64,000 nt of DNA, from the NCBI GenBank assembly GCA_036556905.1, contig DATBIM010000102.1:62001-126000 (forward strand), in the 5' to 3' direction. Within the stretch, counting starts at the first letter, position 1. Each line of letters starts with the position of its first letter. Below the pieces are notes generated by a model that was not told the DNA's origin, did no database searches, and saw only the letters and a list, made by a program, of their open reading frames with translations. A program made the translations under genes and the position numbers. Source of the stretch: 40CM-4-69-5 sp036556905. GTDB lineage: Bacteria > Methylomirabilota > Methylomirabilia > Rokubacteriales > CSP1-6. Positions 51,705 through 59,871 of the stretch are shown here, piece after piece.

Positions 51705-51955
51705 GACTTCCTCCCGTGAGAGTGAGTGGTTGCCGACACTGGATAGTCGCTCGGGAACCTCTCACTTCGACAAGCTCCTGGTATCACCGAGCCTTGAGAG
51801 GGAGGGTTGGCCGCCACAGATTCCTCCGTCTCCCGATCGGGCACCCTGCCCCCAAGGGGCCCGGCGTGGCTTTCAGGGGGTCGGCGAATCCAATCGGCCG
51901 GTGAGGGCGTCCCAACGGCGAAAGATCCGTCGATCTTGGAAAGGCAGGCATCGCC
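51705..51955. other. Non-coding gap, no clear feature
   Basis: A 251-bp stretch upstream of the YCII gene (read leftward) and before the small ORF at 51956. I see no convincing gene, terminator or RNA motif. It probably holds the promoter for YCII-SRPBCC. Confidence 0.5.
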
Positions 51956-52174
51956 ATGAAGAGCGCTCCCGACGTGGTCCGACTTCCTGGTCACAACGAT
52001 GAGGCCATCGCACCAGTCACGATTTTCGATGCTCAGGGACGCGTCGTGCGCGTGGTTCCGGCGACGGAGTTCCGTCGCCCGGGCCCGGCCCCACGTGGCC
52101 ACTGGCGCGAGCGGCGGGGCCGAGCTCTGAGCGCGACTGCCGGACGTACGGGGCCAGAGGAAGCCGCGCGGTAG
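51956..52174 (+). CDS. Possible small protein, 72 aa
   Basis: A 72-codon frame starting ATG after GGAAAGGCAGGC. The first half (MKSAPDVVRLPGHNDEA, VTIFDAQGRVVRVVPATEF) looks like an ordinary small protein with a beta-hairpin; the second half is Arg/Gly-rich and may be read-through in GC-rich DNA. It lies in a degenerate region beside gene remnants. Could be a real small gene or the start of a truncated one; weak call. Confidence 0.35.
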   Translation: MKSAPDVVRLPGHNDEAIAPVTIFDAQGRVVRVVPATEFRRPGPAPRGHWRERRGRALSATAGRTGPEEAAR

Positions 52175-52177
52175 TCC

Positions 52178-52340
52178 TCACGCCGACGCGTGTAACTCCG
52201 CCGCCCCCTGCTCCAGCGAACGGCATGTCCATCTCGCGGTACATGGTGGTCGCGGTGGTGAGGTGGGTGCGGGCCTGATCGCGCTTGCCCATCGTGCCAT
52301 ACAGGGTCCCGAGGCCCAGATGGCAGTGGGCGATGAGCGG
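52178..52340 (-). pseudogene. C-terminal TPR remnant of a cyclase-type protein
   Basis: Read leftward from about 52340, the minus strand encodes LIAHCHLGLGTLYGTMGKRDQARTH and TTATTMYREMDMPF. This is the C-terminal TPR end of a large adenylate-cyclase/ATPase-type protein family common in soil bacteria. A shift of about 2 bp near 52223 leads to the expected ending (LEQGAAELHASA, stop at 52178-52180). No upstream part exists, so this is a remnant. Confidence 0.7.
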
Positions 52341-52641
52341 GCTGGTGGGGCTCATCGCGAAGAACGGTATCCTGATCGTAGAGTTCGCCAACACGCTGCA
52401 GGCGCGCGGGCTCGCCAGGGTGGCCGCGCTCCGCGAAGCGTCGTTGACCCGGTACGTCCGGTGCTGATGACCTCGGCTGCTACCGTCTTCGGCCACTTCC
52501 CGCTGATGCTGGTGTCGGGGCCGGGCGCCGAGGCCCGCAACAGTATCGGGACGGTGCTGGTGGCGGGTATGACCGTGGGCACCCTGTTCACCCTGTTCGT
52601 GGTGCCGGTGTTCTACTCGCTGATCGCGGCCCAGCACCAGC
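52341..52641 (+). pseudogene. C-terminal remnant of an RND efflux permease
   Basis: Begins abruptly at 52341 with LVGLIAKNGILIVEFANTLQ, the conserved motif of the second half of AcrB-type pumps, then ARVAALREASLTR. A one-base deletion near 52453 moves the sense to another frame, which continues RPVLMTSAATVFGHFPLML and TVGTLFTLFVVPVFYSLIA. The rest of the pump is missing. The sequence is not a copy of the pump at 27722-30892, which differs in this segment. It directly abuts the cyclase remnant on the opposite strand. Confidence 0.8.
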
Positions 52642-52828
52642 CAACGCCGGCGCGCGAGCGGGTCGAGCCCGATGCGCGGTGGATCGTGGGAGGAGCAGGG
52701 CAAGGACAAGGAGGCCACGGAAACGGCGCGGGGCGTGCCTGGCATCCGGCTGGAGCCGGCCCGGCCCGGTGGTGGCTGGGACGCTCGACAGGTCGAGGAT
52801 AAGGGATCACACTCGAAGGAGGACAGGC
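52642..52828. other. Degenerate gap
   Basis: No gene is recognised in these 187 bp between the RND remnant and the truncated VOC gene. GAAGGAGG at 52815-52822 is a good ribosome site for the following VOC reading. Confidence 0.5.
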
Positions 52829-53149
52829 GTCATTGACCACACGGTCGTGCATTTCGAGATTCCGGCTGACGATCCCGAGCGGGCGGCCCAGTTCTATCGT
52901 GAGCTGTTCGGCTGGGAGATCAGCCGGTGGGAAGGCTCAGCGGGCGGGGGCGCCGAATACTGGATGGTGAAGACCGTCCCCACCGACGCGGCCGGACAGC
53001 CCACCCGCCCGGGCGTCAACGGCGGGCTCATGCGTCGGATGTTTCCGGGGCAAGCCCCCGTCAACTACGTCGGCGTCGCGAGCGTCGACGACTGTGTCCG
53101 ACGGGCGGAGCAACTCGGAGCCAAGGTGAATCTAGAAAGGAGGCAACCC
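52829..53149 (+). pseudogene. Truncated VOC-domain gene, fused in frame to the next VOC gene
   Basis: From 52829 the frame reads VIDHTVVHFEIPADDPERAAQFY and onward through EYWMVKTVPTD and VNYVGVASVDDCVRRAEQLGAKVN, the first three quarters of a glyoxalase-like VOC protein. It stops matching just before the final metal-binding strand and runs without a stop into ATG 53150. No ATG, GTG or TTG is suitably placed: the ribosome site AAGGAGG is followed by GTC ATT, where ATG ATT would be expected. So both the start and the 3' end seem lost. Confidence 0.65.
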
Positions 53150-53629
53150 ATGCCTGACAAGGTGAAGCCGATCCCGGACGGATACCATGCGGTCACGCCC
53201 TACTTGAGCATCCAGGGAGCCGCCGCCGCCATCGCCTTCTACAAGGCGGCCTTCGGCGCGAAGGAAGTCATGCGCATGCCGGGTCCGGGCGGGACCATCG
53301 GCCACGCCGAGATCGAGATCGGGGGCTCTCGGATCATGCTGGCCGACGAGCACCCCGAGATGAACTTCCGCGGCCCGAAATCGTTCGGGGGGACGGCGGT
53401 CCACCTCCATGTCTATGTCCCGGATGTGGACAAGGTCGTGCAGCAGGCGATGGCCGCGGGAGCGAAGGGGCTGCGGCCCGTCACCGACGAGTTCTACGGC
53501 GACCGCGTGGGCAGCCTGGAGGACCCCTTCGGGCACGTCTGGCACGTGGCGACTCACAAGGAAGACTTGTCGATGGCGGAGCTCAGCAAGCGCGCGGCGG
53601 CCCGGGCGGCGGCCGCCGCAAAGACGTGA
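53150..53629 (+). CDS. PhnB-like VOC-domain protein
   Basis: A 159-residue VOC protein of the PhnB/YdhR-like glyoxalase group. GAAAGGAGG precedes ATG 53150. Typical text is DGYHAVTPYLSIQGAAAAIAFYKAAFGA, IGHAEIEIGGSRIMLADEHP and GDRVGSLEDPFGHVWHVATH, and the Ala-rich C-terminal helix is common in the group. Open to the left into the truncated VOC reading, but the strong own ribosome site argues for independent initiation. Substrate unknown. Confidence 0.88.
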   Translation: MPDKVKPIPDGYHAVTPYLSIQGAAAAIAFYKAAFGAKEVMRMPGPGGTIGHAEIEIGGSRIMLADEHPEMNFRGPKSFGGTAVHLHVYVPDVDKVVQQAMAAGAKGLRPVTDEFYGDRVGSLEDPFGHVWHVATHKEDLSMAELSKRAAARAAAAAKT

Positions 53630-53638
53630 GGCGGGGTG

Positions 53639-54868
53639 CTAGAGCGGCGTCTTGACGATGCGCCCACCGGCCTCGACGTACCACTTCTCGCTGGGGAAGG
53701 GCTTGCCGTTCAGGGTCGCCGCCATCCAGTCGGCCATGAGGACCGGCGGGAACGGCCCGACGTTGGCGGCGGGCACGTTCCCGACGGAGTGGCGCGAGTC
53801 CTGGTAGATCACCAGGCGCTTGGGCCCGGCCACGGCCCGCATCAGCCGCTCGGTGTGCTCGAGCGGGGAGAGCTCGTCGAACTCGCCGGCCACGCAGAGA
53901 TAGGGCACCCGGATCTTCTCGGCATGCCCCTCCCAGGTCATGCCCTGGCGGAACGCATCGAACTTCGCCTCGTCGGTGATGCCGGACATGTACATGAAGC
54001 GCATCTTGAAGGTCGGTGAGGCCTCCTCGAAGATGGTGTGAAAACCTGGCTCGTGACAGACGGCCGAGACCGAGACCGCGCGGATGCGGGGTTCGTGGGC
54101 GGCGGCCAGGGTTCCGAAGAACGAGCCGAAGCTGTTGCCGCTGAGCCCGATGCGCGTCGGGTCGATCTCGGGCCGCGCCGTGAGCCAGTCCACCACGTTC
54201 GCGCCGGTGGCGATCCAGGCGTCCATGCTGAAGAAGATCTCCAGCACCGGGCTCTCGTACTGGCCGGGCCCGTCCAGCGCCAGCACGGCCAGGCCGCGGG
54301 ACAGCCAGCGGTCGCCGTAGAGCGCGACGCTCATCTCCTTGAAGCTGTCCATGCCGGGCACCGATATCACCACGGGGAGGCGCCCGCCCCGGTAGCCGGG
54401 CGGCAGGTGAAACCAGGCCGGCAACGACTTGCCGTCGCGGAAGGGGATCCACACCGGCTCCACGTGGTGGTCGGCCAGCCGGGCGTACTTCGTGTAGCAC
54501 TCTCGCTTCTTGCCGTTGTAGAAGCGGTTCTGCTCGTTGTTCTCGTCGATTGGCCACTGGGCGGCGCCCCAGTGGATGGCGGCCATGAAATAGTTGTCGC
54601 GCGCGGTCACCGGGTGATCGTCCTGCTCGGCGGCCTGGGCCTTGCTCTCGCGGCGGCGGGCCACGGCCTCGAAGGCCGGGGAGGCGTCGGCCAGGCGCAC
54701 GATGCGCTGGCGGAGGCCCGCGAAGTCGGCGTTGGCCTCGGGGCCGCAGGGAGCGGACAGGTAGAGCGAGCGCGGCTGATCCCAGTCCATCCCCACGGAG
54801 CGGATGATGTTGTCGAGCAGCCAGCGCTGCTCGGTCCAGCGACGGGTGAGGGGACCGCCCCGGTCCAC
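53639..54868 (-). CDS. Alpha/beta hydrolase, FrsA/dihydropseudooxynicotine-hydrolase-like
   Basis: A 409-residue hydrolase. Residues about 1-130 form an N-terminal helical domain (NYFMAAIHWGAAQWP). The C-terminal alpha/beta-hydrolase core has VVISVPGMDSFKE, LDGPGQYES, the elbow GLSGNSFGSFFG (nucleophile Ser in GNSFG) and the catalytic His in DSRHSVGN. This layout matches the DUF1100/FrsA and 2,6-dihydropseudooxynicotine hydrolase branch, which breaks C-C bonds in diketones. GTG 54868, 4 bp after the PPOX stop, was chosen; longer starts would overlap that gene. Confidence 0.87.
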   Translation of the reverse strand: MDRGGPLTRRWTEQRWLLDNIIRSVGMDWDQPRSLYLSAPCGPEANADFAGLRQRIVRLADASPAFEAVARRRESKAQAAEQDDHPVTARDNYFMAAIHWGAAQWPIDENNEQNRFYNGKKRECYTKYARLADHHVEPVWIPFRDGKSLPAWFHLPPGYRGGRLPVVISVPGMDSFKEMSVALYGDRWLSRGLAVLALDGPGQYESPVLEIFFSMDAWIATGANVVDWLTARPEIDPTRIGLSGNSFGSFFGTLAAAHEPRIRAVSVSAVCHEPGFHTIFEEASPTFKMRFMYMSGITDEAKFDAFRQGMTWEGHAEKIRVPYLCVAGEFDELSPLEHTERLMRAVAGPKRLVIYQDSRHSVGNVPAANVGPFPPVLMADWMAATLNGKPFPSEKWYVEAGGRIVKTPL

Positions 54869-54872
54869 GGGC

Positions 54873-55289
54873 CTACGTCCAGGGCTGCATCTTGGGGCCG
54901 TAGCCACCGATACGGTCGACCTTGATCCGCACGAGCAGGCGCTTTTCCCCGGGACGGCGGAACGGATACTTGTCGGCTCCCAGGAAGCGCTTGGCCAGCT
55001 TGTCGATGTGGGGGTCGGCTCCCGCTTCGCTCACGCTGGCCTTGCCGTGGATCACCATGTGGGACTGGGGATCGTTGCGATCCTGCACGGACACGGTCAC
55101 GCGCGGGTCACGACGCAGGTTCTTGGGCTTGAGCCGGCCTTCGGCGGTATTGAACAGCACCTCGTCGCCCTCGACGTCCATCCAGACCATGGTCACCTGA
55201 GGCTTTCCATCCGCATTGGTGGTGACGACGTGGCCATAGGCCTTGTCTTCCAGGATCTTCTTCACGGACGGCGGCAGCTTGATCGCCAT
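54873..55289 (-). CDS. PPOX-class (pyridoxamine-oxidase-like) FMN/F420 protein
   Basis: A 138-residue split-barrel protein. KAYGHVVTTNADGKPQVTMVWMDVEGDEVLF is the start, followed by NLRRDPRVTVSVQDRNDP and the C-terminal RIKVDRIGGYGP. This fits the TIGR03618-like group that binds FMN or F420. ATG 55289 sits 9 bases after GAGGAG; an ATG at 55298 is too close to it. Co-directional with the SDR (32 bp) and the hydrolase (4 bp). Cofactor not certain from sequence. Confidence 0.88.
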   Translation of the reverse strand: MAIKLPPSVKKILEDKAYGHVVTTNADGKPQVTMVWMDVEGDEVLFNTAEGRLKPKNLRRDPRVTVSVQDRNDPQSHMVIHGKASVSEAGADPHIDKLAKRFLGADKYPFRRPGEKRLLVRIKVDRIGGYGPKMQPWT

Positions 55290-55321
55290 GACTCTCATCT
55301 CCTCGTCGGACCGGGATTCGC

Positions 55322-56080
55322 TCAGCCGCGGCCGATGAACGGCATCTTCGTCGCCATGACGGTGAGGAACTGCACATTGGCCTCGAGAGGCAGGCTGGCC
55401 ATGTAGACGACGGCCCGGGCCACGTGCGCCACGTCCATCGTGGGCTCGGGAGCGATGGCGCCGTGGGCCTGGGGAACGCCGGCCTTCATCTTCGCCGTCA
55501 ATGGAGTTTCGGCGTTGCCGATATCGATCTGGCCGCAGGCGATGTCGTACTTGCGGCCGTCGAGGGAGGTCGATCGGGTGAGCCCGGTGATGGCGTGCTT
55601 GGTGGCGGTGTAGGGGGCCGAGTTGGGCCGCGGCACGTGGGCCGAGATCGAGCCGTTGTTGATGATCCGGCCGCCGCGCGGCGTCTGGCTCTTCATGATC
55701 TTGAAGGCCTCCTGCGTGCACAGGAAGGCGCCGGTCAGGTTCGCATCCACGACCGCCTTCCATTGCTCGTAGGTCAAATCCTCCAGGGGCACGGGTGGCG
55801 CGCCGCTGCCGGCGTTGTTGAAGAGCAGGTCGAGCCGGCCGAAGGTGTCCTTCGTCGTGGCGAACAGGGCGCGCACGGAGGCAGGATCGCCGACGTCGGT
55901 GGGGACGACCAGCGTGCGCGATCCCGACGACCGACCCTCCGTGGCCACCGCTTCCAGCATTTCCTTGCGGCGCCCGGCCAGTGCGACCGCCCAACCTTCC
56001 CCGAGCAAGGCCAGCGCGGTGGCCTTGCCCACTCCCGTTCCCGCACCGGTGACGATGGCGATCCGATCGCGCGTGGTCAT
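55322..56080 (-). CDS. Short-chain dehydrogenase/reductase (SDR)
   Basis: A 252-residue classical SDR: cofactor motif TGAGTGVGK, FNNAG, Ser in INNGSISA and YxxxK in APYTATKHA. NAD(P)-dependent oxidoreductase of unknown substrate; the family often acts on alcohols or ketones. First gene of the minus-strand set SDR-PPOX-hydrolase, divergent from the TAXI gene at 56176 (95-bp gap, no motif recognised). Confidence 0.93.
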   Translation of the reverse strand: MTTRDRIAIVTGAGTGVGKATALALLGEGWAVALAGRRKEMLEAVATEGRSSGSRTLVVPTDVGDPASVRALFATTKDTFGRLDLLFNNAGSGAPPVPLEDLTYEQWKAVVDANLTGAFLCTQEAFKIMKSQTPRGGRIINNGSISAHVPRPNSAPYTATKHAITGLTRSTSLDGRKYDIACGQIDIGNAETPLTAKMKAGVPQAHGAIAPEPTMDVAHVARAVVYMASLPLEANVQFLTVMATKMPFIGRG

Positions 56081-56175
56081 GCCGCGGAGTCTATCACTCC
56101 TCCCGGGCTCGGCAAGGCCCCCGGGAGACTTGATACTATCCTGGCGGTCGAGTCCTCGGCCGAAAGGAGCTTCCC

Positions 56176-57150
56176 ATGAAGGCAGTCCTGGCTGTACTGG
56201 CCGGCATCTGGATGCTGCTGGCGACGGTCCCCGCCCAGGCGCAGCAGCGCGTCACCATGCTGGGCGGGCCGCCGGCGGGCGTGTTCGGGATCTTCGCGAC
56301 GGGGATCAGCACCTACCTGTCGAAGGCGGTTCCCGACCTCAACGTGTCCGTGGCCGCCACCGCCGGCTCCGTCGAGAATCCGCGCCGCATCAATGCCGGC
56401 GACGGAGAGATCGGGATCTCGTTCTCCTCGGACGTCCACGAGGCCTTCCACGGTCTGGAGAAGTTCCAGGGCAAGCCCCTGACCAACCTTCGCGCGGTTG
56501 GCGTCGTCTTCATGGGCGTGGGGCACCTGATCACCTTCGCCGACAGCGGGATCACGAGCGTCGCGGATCTGGCCGGCAAGCGCGTGGCCGTCGGCAATCC
56601 CGGCTCCGGGACGTTCGCCACCGCCGAGCGGATGTTTCGGGCCCTCAACATGTGGGACAAGATCACGCGGGTGCCGCTGCTCGGCGCCGCCGCCGGCGAG
56701 GCCATGAGCGAAGGCAAGGCCGACGCCTTTTTCTGGGGCGGCCCGGCGCCCGACCGGGTGACGACGGAGGCCGCCACCAAGAAGCCGGTGCGGGCCATCG
56801 ACACCTATACGGCGCTGGCCAAGACCGACTTCTTCAAGCAGTATCCCTACTTCGCGAAGTACACGTTCGTGCCCGGCTCCTACCGGGGCATCACCGAGGA
56901 GGCCCACACGGTGGGCGTGCCCGCCCTGTGGATCGCGGGGAAGGACGTGTCCCCGGCGCTCGTGCAGAAGATGGCGGCGGCGGTCTACGGTCCCGAGGGC
57001 CACGCGCACATGATGAAGGTCCACGCGGGCTCCAAGGACATGGCGCCCAAGTCGGCGTTGCTGGGGATCACCATCCCCCTGCACAAGGGCGCCGAAGATC
57101 ACTGGAAGTCGGCGGGGGTGAGCATCCCCGAGAGCATCCGCGCCCGGTGA
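56176..57150 (+). CDS. TAXI-family TRAP transporter solute-binding protein
   Basis: A 324-residue periplasmic protein with signal peptide about 1-22 (ending AQAQQ) and ribosome site GAAAGGAGC. TAXI marks are MLGGPPAGVFGIFATGIS, ATAGSVENPRRINAGDGEIGI and LAGKRVAVGNPGSGTFATAE. Delivers an acidic or carboxylate solute to the fused permease 15 bp downstream. Canonical TAXI-TRAP pair, in contrast to the TAXI-GltS arrangement at 15805-18518. Confidence 0.93.
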   Translation: MKAVLAVLAGIWMLLATVPAQAQQRVTMLGGPPAGVFGIFATGISTYLSKAVPDLNVSVAATAGSVENPRRINAGDGEIGISFSSDVHEAFHGLEKFQGKPLTNLRAVGVVFMGVGHLITFADSGITSVADLAGKRVAVGNPGSGTFATAERMFRALNMWDKITRVPLLGAAAGEAMSEGKADAFFWGGPAPDRVTTEAATKKPVRAIDTYTALAKTDFFKQYPYFAKYTFVPGSYRGITEEAHTVGVPALWIAGKDVSPALVQKMAAAVYGPEGHAHMMKVHAGSKDMAPKSALLGITIPLHKGAEDHWKSAGVSIPESIRAR

Positions 57151-57165
57151 GCTGAGCCCGCCCGA

Positions 57166-59067
57166 ATGGCCGACGCGACGCCGCAGGCCCGGCGCCTGAC
57201 CGGCGCCTGGCACACCGCCGCCCAGCTCATGCTGGGCGGCGTGTCGCTCTACTTCCTGTGGGCGACGTCGTTCGGCGTGGTGCCGCTCCAGTATTTCCGC
57301 GGAATCGCCGTGCTCTACAGCCTGGTGCTGCCGCTGCTCCTGTACAGGGCGTGGCGGACGAGCCGGCCCGACCGCCCCACCGTCGTCGATCTCGCCCTCG
57401 TCGTGGCCACCGTTGTCAGCATCGGCTACTGGATCGTCGAGCACGAGCAGATCGCCTACCGCGCCGGCGCCTACACCGAGCTCGACTTCTGGATGGGCGT
57501 CGTGCTGATGCTGGTCTCCATCGAGGCGGCCCGGCGCGTGCTCGGCTGGGGCATCGCCATGTGCGCCGTGCTGCCCATGGCCTACGCCCTGTTCGGCGCC
57601 TACCTGCCCTTCGTCATCGGCCACCGCGGCTTCACGCTCCGGCGGATCGTGGAGTTCGTCTACCTGACCTCCGACGGCATCTTCGGGGTGATGGCCGACG
57701 TCGTGGCCGGCTTCATTCTGCCCTTCGTGGTCTTCGGCGCCTTCATGGAGGTGGCCGGCGTGGCCCGGTTCTTCGTGGACCTGTCCCTGGCCGCGCTGGG
57801 CCGGATCGCGGGGGGCCCGGCCCAGGCCGCGGTGATCTCCAGCCTCTTCATGGGCACCGTGAGCGGAAGCCCGATCGCCGAGACCGTCACGACGGGAACC
57901 GTGACGATTCCCCTCATGAAACGGACCGGCTTTCCCGCGCACATCGCCGCCGCCGTGGAGGGCGCGGCCTCGACGGGGGCGATGATCATGCCCCCGGTGA
58001 TGGGCGCGGGAGCCTTCATCATGGCCGAGATGACCGGGATCTCATATCTGGAGATCATCAAGGTGGCGGCGATCCCGGGCATCCTCTTCTACCTGTCCGT
58101 GGCCCTCATGGTCTACTTCGAGTCGCGCAAGCTCGGCTTACGCGGCCTCCGCGCCGATGAGCTGCCCCGGTTCGGCGCCGTCCTCAAGCGCGGTTGGTAT
58201 TTCTTCATCCCCATCCTCGTCTTGATGACGGCGCTGATCTGGGGCTGGGCGCCGGGGACGTCCGCGGTCTTCGGCATCGTGACTGCCATCGTGTTGAGCT
58301 GGGTGGTGCCGGGGGGCCGGCTCGGGCCGGCGCGGATCTGGGAAGCGTTGGTCGACGGCGGTAAGGCCAGCCTGTTCGTGGCCGCCCTGACCGGCGCCGT
58401 CGGCATCCTCATCGGCGTCCTGGCCCTCACCGGCATCGGCATTCGCTTCTCGTACGTCCTGGTGGACCTGGCCGGCGGGAGCCTGCCCCTCACGCTCCTC
58501 CTGCTCGCCGTCTCCACGCTGGTGTTGGGCCTGGCCCTGCCCATCACGGCCACATACCTGATGGTTGCCGTGGTGGCGGTGCCCGTGCTCGCGGATCTGG
58601 GACTGCCCCTGCTGACCGGGCACCTGATCATCCTGTGGCTGGCGCTGGACGCCAACATCACGCCGCCGGTGGCCCTGGGGCCGTTCGCGGCCGCGGCCAT
58701 CGCCGAGGCCGATCCGATGCGGACGGGGTGGAGCTGCTTCCGCTTCGCCAAGAGCATCTATCTGATGCCGGTATTGATGGCCTACACTCACCTGCTGTTC
58801 ACCGGGACGCCGGCCCAGAACATCATGGCCGTCCTCTCGGCGACGCTGGGGACGGTGCTCTTCTCCATCTTGAGCACCGCATTCTTCATCGTCAGGATGA
58901 CCGTTGTGGAGTTCGGGCTCTTCGCGCTGGCCACGGTGCTGGCCTTCATCCCGTTCCCGCTGCCGATGGCGGCCGCCATCGCGCTCTTCGCCGGCCTCTT
59001 TGTTTGGCAGCGCCGGCGGGCCCGGGCGTTACCCAGCCCGCGCGCCGCCGCCCGGGCGCCGGGCTAG
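57166..59067 (+). CDS. TRAP transporter fused DctQ-DctM permease
   Basis: A 633-residue permease combining the small four-span DctQ-like part (about 1-130) and the large DctM-like part. Key text is ISSLFMGTVSGSPIAETVTTGTVTIP and GAASTGAMIMPPVMGAGAFIMAE in the first core half, with ALDANITPPVALGPFAAAAIAE in the second. Such fused permeases regularly partner TAXI proteins and use a sodium gradient. Substrate unknown, probably a carboxylate. Ends 25 bp before the convergent SDR. Confidence 0.93.
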   Translation: MADATPQARRLTGAWHTAAQLMLGGVSLYFLWATSFGVVPLQYFRGIAVLYSLVLPLLLYRAWRTSRPDRPTVVDLALVVATVVSIGYWIVEHEQIAYRAGAYTELDFWMGVVLMLVSIEAARRVLGWGIAMCAVLPMAYALFGAYLPFVIGHRGFTLRRIVEFVYLTSDGIFGVMADVVAGFILPFVVFGAFMEVAGVARFFVDLSLAALGRIAGGPAQAAVISSLFMGTVSGSPIAETVTTGTVTIPLMKRTGFPAHIAAAVEGAASTGAMIMPPVMGAGAFIMAEMTGISYLEIIKVAAIPGILFYLSVALMVYFESRKLGLRGLRADELPRFGAVLKRGWYFFIPILVLMTALIWGWAPGTSAVFGIVTAIVLSWVVPGGRLGPARIWEALVDGGKASLFVAALTGAVGILIGVLALTGIGIRFSYVLVDLAGGSLPLTLLLLAVSTLVLGLALPITATYLMVAVVAVPVLADLGLPLLTGHLIILWLALDANITPPVALGPFAAAAIAEADPMRTGWSCFRFAKSIYLMPVLMAYTHLLFTGTPAQNIMAVLSATLGTVLFSILSTAFFIVRMTVVEFGLFALATVLAFIPFPLPMAAAIALFAGLFVWQRRRARALPSPRAAARAPG

Positions 59068-59074
59068 GCGGCTC

Positions 59075-59092
59075 GAGGGGGCTGGGCCCCTC
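59075..59092. terminator. Stem-loop between convergent genes, weak terminator
   Basis: GAGGGG (59075-59080) pairs with CCCCTC (59087-59092) around a six-base loop, directly between the TRAP permease stop and the SDR stop. No T-run follows on either strand, so termination efficiency is unclear. Confidence 0.4.
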
Positions 59093-59866
59093 TCAGCCGA
59101 TGACGCGGCCTCCCATGACGCGGATCGTGTCACCGGTGACGTAGGCGGAGGCGTCGGAGGCGAGGAACAGGCAGGCGTCCGCGATATCTTCCGGGCGGCC
59201 CAAACGGCGGAGCGGGACCTTCTTGAGCTCCTCCGGTGAGCTTGGCGGGGCCTGACGGAACTCGGGGTACCACTCGGCGTAGCGCCGCTCGGTATCGATG
59301 AATCCCGGCACCACCATGTTGGCACGGATGCCGAAGGGCCCCAGCTCGGCGGCCAGCGCCCGGACCAGGCCCAGGAGCCCGGTCTTGGCCGTGGTGACCG
59401 CCGTGGTGTTGGGGCGCCCGGTGAGGCTCGACATCCCGCCGAGCGCGATGATGCTGCCCCGCCCCCGCTCCTTCATCCCGGGCACGACCGCCCGGGCCAG
59501 GTAGAAGGCCGAGTGGAGATCGACGGCCAGGACGTGGTGCCACTCCGCGAGCGACGTCTCGGTGAGGGCCTTGTGCGGGCGGATGGCCGCGTTGCAGACG
59601 AGGACATCGATGGCGCCCAGCGCGGCCAGGCCCTGGGCGACCATCGTCTCCACGGCGGCGGCGTCGGCCACGTCGGCGAGCACAGTGGTCACGCGCCCCC
59701 CGCTCTTGCGGCACTCGGCGGCGACGGCTTCCAGCTCCTCGCCGTTCGCCCGGGTGTTGAGCACCAGATCCGCGCCCTCGGCGGCGAACGCCAGCGCGAT
59801 GGCCCGGCCGATGTTGCGGCTGGCCCCCGTGATGAGCGCGACCCGGCCCCGGAGCTGATCCGGCAC
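59093..59866 (-). CDS. SDR-family protein lacking the catalytic tyrosine
   Basis: A 257-residue SDR: TGASRNIGRAIALAF cofactor site, CNAA in place of NNAG, and the closing signature AYVTGDTIRVMGG. The usual YxxxK reads VTTAK (context TTAVTTAKTGLLG), so the Tyr is Val while the Lys remains; the Ser before it is in LGGMSSLTG. This makes it an atypical SDR, catalytically different or non-enzymatic. GTG 59866 follows the NHL stop by 5 bp, so the genes are coupled. Upstream read-through was rejected because it would run into the NHL gene. Confidence 0.85.
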   Translation of the reverse strand: MPDQLRGRVALITGASRNIGRAIALAFAAEGADLVLNTRANGEELEAVAAECRKSGGRVTTVLADVADAAAVETMVAQGLAALGAIDVLVCNAAIRPHKALTETSLAEWHHVLAVDLHSAFYLARAVVPGMKERGRGSIIALGGMSSLTGRPNTTAVTTAKTGLLGLVRALAAELGPFGIRANMVVPGFIDTERRYAEWYPEFRQAPPSSPEELKKVPLRRLGRPEDIADACLFLASDASAYVTGDTIRVMGGRVIG

Positions 59867-59871
59867 GGAGC

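Noticed and set aside
52341..52641. Partial duplication of the local RND pump at 27722-30892
   Set aside because: The remnant reads FGHFPLML and TLFTLFVVPVFYS where the local pump has a different sequence, so it derives from another pump.
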